From positions 682,001-746,000 of the forward strand of contig JADJEH010000017.1 of NCBI GenBank assembly GCA_016702305.1: a DNA stretch of 64,000 nucleotides, written 5' to 3'. The first letter of the stretch is position 1; each line of letters opens with the position of its first letter. This DNA is from a bacterium (GTDB lineage: Bacteria > Electryoneota > RPQS01). The translations under genes were made by a program, and so were the position numbers. The notes under the pieces were generated by a model. That model made no database searches and was not told the origin of the DNA. It was given only the letters and a program-made list of their open reading frames with translations. Below are positions 60,817-64,000 of this stretch, piece after piece.

Positions 60817-60870
60817 CCTGGCATAAGAGATCAAGAAAGAAAGGGCCCCGCATTGTGCGGGGCCTTCTTG
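60817..60870 (+). promoter_or_regulatory. Shared motif and leader hairpin of Ubl cassette 2
   Basis: CCTGGCATAAGA (60817-60828) is followed by a hairpin with GGCCCCGCA / TGCGGGGCC around TTG (60844-60863) and TTCTTGTTG. The arms differ from copy 1 but stay paired, while the loop is the same. Confidence 0.55.
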
Positions 60871-60895
60871 TTGACAAACCATTCAGGAGAATCTC

Positions 60896-61108
60896 ATGCG
60901 CGTAAAAGTATTGTGCTTAGGCCGCTCGGCTAAGGAAATCAACGTCAGTGACGGTACGACCGTCGAACAAGCCATCGCGGAAGCTGGTTTCCCGAAGGAT
61001 TCCAGCTACACCCGGCACCTGAACGGGAGCCCGTGCTTCGACACGGATGTCGTTGTCGAAGGAGCCGTGCTCACGCTCGTGCCACAAGTGAAAGGCGGGG
61101 GTTGGTAG
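60896..61108 (+). CDS. Ubiquitin-like modifier ending GGGW, copy 2
   Basis: 70 residues behind CAGGAGA. MRVKVLCLGRSAKEINVSDG, TTVEQAIAEAGFPKDSS, FDTDVVVEGAVLTLVPQV, KGGGW. Same beta-grasp fold and identical tail as copy 1. Conservation of the final Trp in both copies suggests that the precursor form is under selection. It is the first gene of the intact cassette. Confidence 0.88.
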   Translation: MRVKVLCLGRSAKEINVSDGTTVEQAIAEAGFPKDSSYTRHLNGSPCFDTDVVVEGAVLTLVPQVKGGGW

Positions 61109-61172
61109 GCAGGATTCTTCGCTGCCTGCCTATTAAGAGGGGGCTATGATCCAAGTGGTCATGGCCCTCTCT
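61104..61172 (+). terminator. Tandem hairpins between the modifier and E2-like genes, copy 2
   Basis: TAGGCAGG/CCTGCCTA at the stop, then AGAGGGGGC (61136-61144) pairing with GCCCTCTCT (61164-61172) around ATGATCCAAGTGGTCAT, ending TTT. Base changes relative to copy 1 keep the stem (with G-T pairs) or fall in the loop. Confidence 0.7.
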
Positions 61173-61191
61173 TTCCTCCGGAGGAACGCTA

Positions 61192-62289
61192 ATGATTGAA
61201 CAACAGATACGAACACTGTGCGACTTCCATGCGCAGAAGTGGCATACGCCTGTCACACTGATCACGAACGCAAACGAAGTTGCGGAATGGCATGAGGTCG
61301 GGGTGGCCGTCTACGTGAACGCAGACAAAGATTCCCAATTCTGCAAGGACCTGTTCGGTGATCCGCTTGTGATGGAATCGGTACTTATCGGAAAGGTGTC
61401 GCCGAACTGGCTAGTCTTGTACGGCGCCCCGCGTGTGGACGTAACTTCGAATGTCCTGGATCAGCATTTGCCACGCATGTGCCGTGCATTTCGCAGTGCA
61501 CAACGAATGGCGTTGATTGAAACGATGCAGACCGTTGCAGTAGAACGAAAACAGGAACTCGCACGCAGTCTTCGAGATGACAAATACGAACTCGAACGAC
61601 TGTGTATGCAAGTTATGACATTGTCGCGCAAGATCGAAGGTGACAACGAAGTCTTACGACTGTTCAGCAGAGCACCTGGATTGATTAAAGCAAAAGCAAC
61701 CCGCACATTTGTCGAGATGATGAAGTTGGTGCCAAGTTGCTATGAATCTATCAAGCTGGACGAATCCTCGATCATTGCGACGACGTATTCCATTGTGCTG
61801 GAACATGACGGCAGTCGATACGACTTTGAACCGTACGTCGTAGAAGTGAAACTCGACACCGGCAAAGTGCTGATCACCGGTGGTACTGAAATGAACGGCT
61901 ATATACATCCGCATGTGACGGATGATCCGAGCAATATCTGCTGGGGAAACATCGGACATCTTGTTTCACGTCTTGCAGGAGAGCTTGATTTGCATGGATT
62001 GCTTCAACTCGTGCATCAGTTCTTACACAGCTACAACAGCAGCGATCCTTTCCAGAAGATCGAGAAGTGGGATACGGAATATGTTGAAGACAGCGACGAC
62101 GAACCATACTGCTCTTGGTGTGACGACTATGGTCACGAAATCGACAATTGCGATTCGTGCTGGTGGTGTGAACATTGCCAGCAATACGATGACCACGACG
62201 AAGAAGGCTGTCCAAATGCTCCGAAGAGCGAAGAAGAAGAGGAGGATGCCGATGCAAAACTTGCAGAGGACACAGCGACAGCCGGTTGA
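61192..62289 (+). CDS. E2-like ubiquitin-conjugating-fold protein with Cys-rich tail, copy 2 (intact)
   Basis: 365 residues, GGAGG ribosome site. Residues 1-~100 are an uncharacterised alpha/beta region (VTLITNANEVAEWHEVGVAV). Residues ~100-185 are helical, possibly coiled (ERKQELARSLRDDKYELERL). Residues ~195-285 fit a UBC/RWD-like fold: IVLEHDGSRYDFEPYVVEVK, then GYIHPHVTDDPSNICWGNIG with His239-Pro240-His241 and candidate catalytic Cys250, then a C-terminal helix. This resembles the HPN...C box of eukaryotic E2s. Residues 307-340 are Cys-rich: C307xxC310, C320xxC323xxC326xxC329, C340, a likely zinc module. The acidic end overlaps the JAMM gene by 38 bp. Confidence 0.82.
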   Translation: MIEQQIRTLCDFHAQKWHTPVTLITNANEVAEWHEVGVAVYVNADKDSQFCKDLFGDPLVMESVLIGKVSPNWLVLYGAPRVDVTSNVLDQHLPRMCRAFRSAQRMALIETMQTVAVERKQELARSLRDDKYELERLCMQVMTLSRKIEGDNEVLRLFSRAPGLIKAKATRTFVEMMKLVPSCYESIKLDESSIIATTYSIVLEHDGSRYDFEPYVVEVKLDTGKVLITGGTEMNGYIHPHVTDDPSNICWGNIGHLVSRLAGELDLHGLLQLVHQFLHSYNSSDPFQKIEKWDTEYVEDSDDEPYCSWCDDYGHEIDNCDSCWWCEHCQQYDDHDEEGCPNAPKSEEEEEDADAKLAEDTATAG

Positions 62290-62968
62290 TGCAGGCGTGA
62301 AGATTCAAGTCGAAGCAACTGCTATGCAGAAACTGTGGCTGTGGACGGACATGGCAAAAGGCGAAGTCTCGTGTCTTGGACTCGTTGATGAAGTTGTGAA
62401 TGCCGACACAAAACGCATCACGGCATTAGTCGTCACAGACTTTCATCTCGTCAAGCAAAACTGCACGTACGATGAAACCGACATGGACATCGCCGACGTT
62501 GCGCGATTGATCTCCGAGCTTGAAGCGAAGGGAATTGATTCCCGGAAGCTACGCTGTTGGGCACATTCGCATGGCGCCATGTCCGTGTTTTGGAGCGGCC
62601 AGGATGAATCTTGCATATCAGGACTCGCCAATAACGAATGGCTATTGTCCCTGGTCGTCAACAAACGTCGCGACACACAGATGCGCTTGGACCAGTACAA
62701 CCCGAGTCACATGTTCATTCCTGATGTGGTCTGGGAGACTAAGTTTCCACTGGTAGACGGTCTTGCAGAAACATGCTTTGACGAGTTCAAGGCCAAGGTC
62801 AAGGAGTCCCAGTATCGCTCGATGCTGAAGAACTCACGAGAGAAATCTGTTCTCGGAGACTTGAAGTCTGCCAACGAGAGAGGAACTCTCACGGATGAAG
62901 ACTTGATGGAAGAGATGGACTGGCTGGGATTGCACAGGGATGATCTTGATGAACTCGAACCATTTTAG
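62252..62968 (+). CDS. JAMM/JAB metalloprotease, copy 2
   Basis: 238 residues from MQNLQRTQRQPVDAGVKIQV, AGAGGAGG 6 nt upstream; a much longer open frame to 61922 is shadow of the E2-like gene. Metal motif HSHGAMSVFWSGQD (H105, H107, S115, D118) and Glu38. Nearly identical in its last ~50 residues to copy 1, less so in the middle. Likely tasks: removal of the terminal Trp (and one Gly) from the modifier precursor, and deconjugation. Confidence 0.92.
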   Translation: MQNLQRTQRQPVDAGVKIQVEATAMQKLWLWTDMAKGEVSCLGLVDEVVNADTKRITALVVTDFHLVKQNCTYDETDMDIADVARLISELEAKGIDSRKLRCWAHSHGAMSVFWSGQDESCISGLANNEWLLSLVVNKRRDTQMRLDQYNPSHMFIPDVVWETKFPLVDGLAETCFDEFKAKVKESQYRSMLKNSREKSVLGDLKSANERGTLTDEDLMEEMDWLGLHRDDLDELEPF

Positions 62969-62976
62969 GAGAGCCC

Positions 62977-63633
62977 ATGACAGATCCAAGATTTCTACGA
63001 CAGCAAGATGTTGTCGATGCGGAGAAACTTGCGAACTTGCAAGTTACTTTGATCGGTCTGGGTTCCATTGGGAGCGTCACGGGATTGTATCTTGCCAAGA
63101 TGGGAGTGGTCAATTTGACCACTTTCGATGCCGATGCTGTGGATATTCACAATGTCAGCAATCAGGCTTATGGGATGCCTGATGTCGGATTGCTTAAGGC
63201 GGATGCGTTCTCGAATCTCGTGGAGAACCAGACTGGCGTGATGCCATACAGTACCTGTTTGCAATATGACGGAAGACCACTTTCAGGAGTCGTCATATCC
63301 GCTGTCGACAGCATGGATAGTCGCAAGGCAATTTGGAAGGAAATTCGAGGTCAAGCTGACGTGCAGCTCTACATTGATTCCCGCATGGCGCTGAACACTA
63401 TGGACATTCACATTGTGCGGCCGCAAGTCCGATCTGATAGAATCAGCTACGCGCAAACACTTGTATCCGACGATCAGACTTTGCAGGAGCCTTGCACAGC
63501 GCGCACCGTGTGTTTCACACCGTTGATGGCCGCCAGTGTTGTCTGCAACCTCGTGAAACGGTTCGTAAACGAAGAACAACTACCACATCGTGTGATTCTT
63601 GATCTCGCGACTTGGACACTAATCACAAACTAG
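62977..63633 (+). CDS. ThiF/E1-like adenylating enzyme, copy 2
   Basis: 218 residues; same motifs as copy 1 (TLIGLGSIGSVTGLYLAK; FDADAVDIHNVSNQAYG; ISAVDS; LQEPCTARTVCFTP). Starts 8 bp after the JAMM stop behind AGGAGAGCCC. The N- and C-terminal thirds are almost identical to copy 1 in DNA, the middle clearly diverged, including residues 80-165 that may contact the modifier or E2. Confidence 0.92.
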   Translation: MTDPRFLRQQDVVDAEKLANLQVTLIGLGSIGSVTGLYLAKMGVVNLTTFDADAVDIHNVSNQAYGMPDVGLLKADAFSNLVENQTGVMPYSTCLQYDGRPLSGVVISAVDSMDSRKAIWKEIRGQADVQLYIDSRMALNTMDIHIVRPQVRSDRISYAQTLVSDDQTLQEPCTARTVCFTPLMAASVVCNLVKRFVNEEQLPHRVILDLATWTLITN

Positions 63634-63645
63634 GAGAACAACAAT

Positions 63646-63744
63646 ATGAGCCGAAAGAGCTGTGTCATCGTAGACGCCGTATGCACCGTCGCAGATCGCA
63701 TCTGTGGAAATGACCGGCAGGATGACGACAAGGACGAAAAGTAG
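63646..63744 (+). CDS. Heptad-cysteine microprotein, copy 2
   Basis: 32 residues behind TAGGAGAACAACAAT. The core CVIVDAVCTVADRIC keeps the C-x6-C-x6-C spacing and is followed by an acidic DDDKDEK tail. Only about half of the residues match copy 1, yet the Cys, the hydrophobic face and the tail are kept. Confidence 0.75.
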   Translation: MSRKSCVIVDAVCTVADRICGNDRQDDDKDEK

Positions 63745-63759
63745 GTCGTTCGGCCGGAG

Positions 63760-63790
63760 AAAGAAGAGCCTGGCGGGGGCTCTTTCTTTT
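63760..63790 (+). terminator. Terminator of Ubl cassette 2
   Basis: AAAGAAGAGCC pairs with GGCTCTTTCTTT, followed by T; conserved from cassette 1. Confidence 0.85.
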
Positions 63791-64000
63791 AGCCGGCAAG
63801 GCCGGCATAAAGGCCAAGAAAACAATAATCTAAGACTGCTTCTGCATTAAGTAACATTATCACTTCTTTCAGCACTTGCGAGGCTTTCTTGTGTTGAATC
63901 CTCGAAACACTTACATTGTTCTTTACCAGTGGTGCTTCATGCAAATGCTTGCGTATTCTGAAGTCACTCGGCGTGAGTGTGAAATCCTTTTCACTCCAAC
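63791..64000. other. End of window after cassette 2
   Basis: A hairpin GCCGGC-AAG-GCCGGC lies at 63792-63806. The segment 63880-63918 resembles the DNA after cassette 1 (39311-39350). No gene can be called before the edge. Confidence 0.4.

Larger units (their letters stand above)
59613..64000. mobile_element. Second integrative element, left part (continues beyond the window)
   Basis: Starts at the right attachment repeat of element 1, begins with its own tyrosine integrase and is followed at once by a second ubiquitin-like cassette. The right end is not in the window. Confidence 0.7.

Noticed and set aside
33000..64000. CRISPR array
   Set aside because: No regularly spaced direct repeats of 25-40 bp were seen anywhere in the window.

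Overview
The window looks like a chromosomal segment of an uncultured Gram-negative bacterium of the FCB (Fibrobacteres-Chlorobi-Bacteroidetes) superphylum, of the Zixibacteria/KSB1/Calditrichota kind rather than a classical Bacteroidetes. The reason is the large number of secreted proteins that end in a C-terminal sorting domain with a PNPFNP motif followed by a short beta-sandwich (1207-2889, 3019-4683, 11547-13248, 15456-17212, 41113-47221, 48696-52163). Phylum assignment is inference; I cannot run a search.

Positions 1-30170 are ordinary chromosome: secreted adhesin-like proteins, a thiolase, an EVE-HNH endonuclease, a patatin, an M29 aminopeptidase, LemA plus an M48 protease, an NHL/multiheme cytochrome fusion, an ArsR-SRPBCC-DUF1801-SRPBCC operon, tRNA-Arg(ACG) beside tadA, tyrS, a tRNA-Ser(CGA), and small stress-type enzymes (DinB, VOC, AlkD-like). 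Many genes at 7.8-17 kb and 32-52 kb are split by single-base indels that can be repaired by eye. Raw-sequence error is the simplest explanation, although true decay cannot be excluded.

From 30201 to 59612 lies an integrative element of about 29.4 kb. Its ends are an exact 58-bp direct repeat of the 3' part of tRNA-Ser(GGA). It carries a tyrosine integrase, a phage-type protein, a sigma-region-4-like protein, an AAA+ protein of sigma-54-activator type, a primase-helicase with candidate origin repeats, several micro-ORF units, and 12.6 kb of secreted cargo proteins. No capsid, tail or conjugation genes were recognised. A second element begins immediately to its right with a different integrase (59711-60796) and runs out of the window.

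The most striking content is a ubiquitin-like conjugation cassette present twice, once in each element (36322-39233 and 60896-63790). The order is: a 70-residue ThiS/MoaD-type ubiquitin-like protein ending GGGW; an E2-like protein with an HPH...ICWG active-site motif and a C-terminal Cys-rich module; a JAMM protease; a ThiF/E1-like adenylating enzyme; and a 32-34-residue microprotein with three cysteines at exact seven-residue spacing. Both copies share a leader hairpin, a hairpin that probably acts as an attenuator between the modifier gene and the enzymes, a terminator, and an upstream CTGGCATAAGA motif that also precedes the element's micro-ORF units. The proposed working model: the JAMM enzyme trims the Trp from the modifier, the E1 adenylates the exposed Gly, the E2 transfers it, and the JAMM enzyme may also deconjugate. 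The target and the biological role (defence, inter-element competition, replication control) are unknown.
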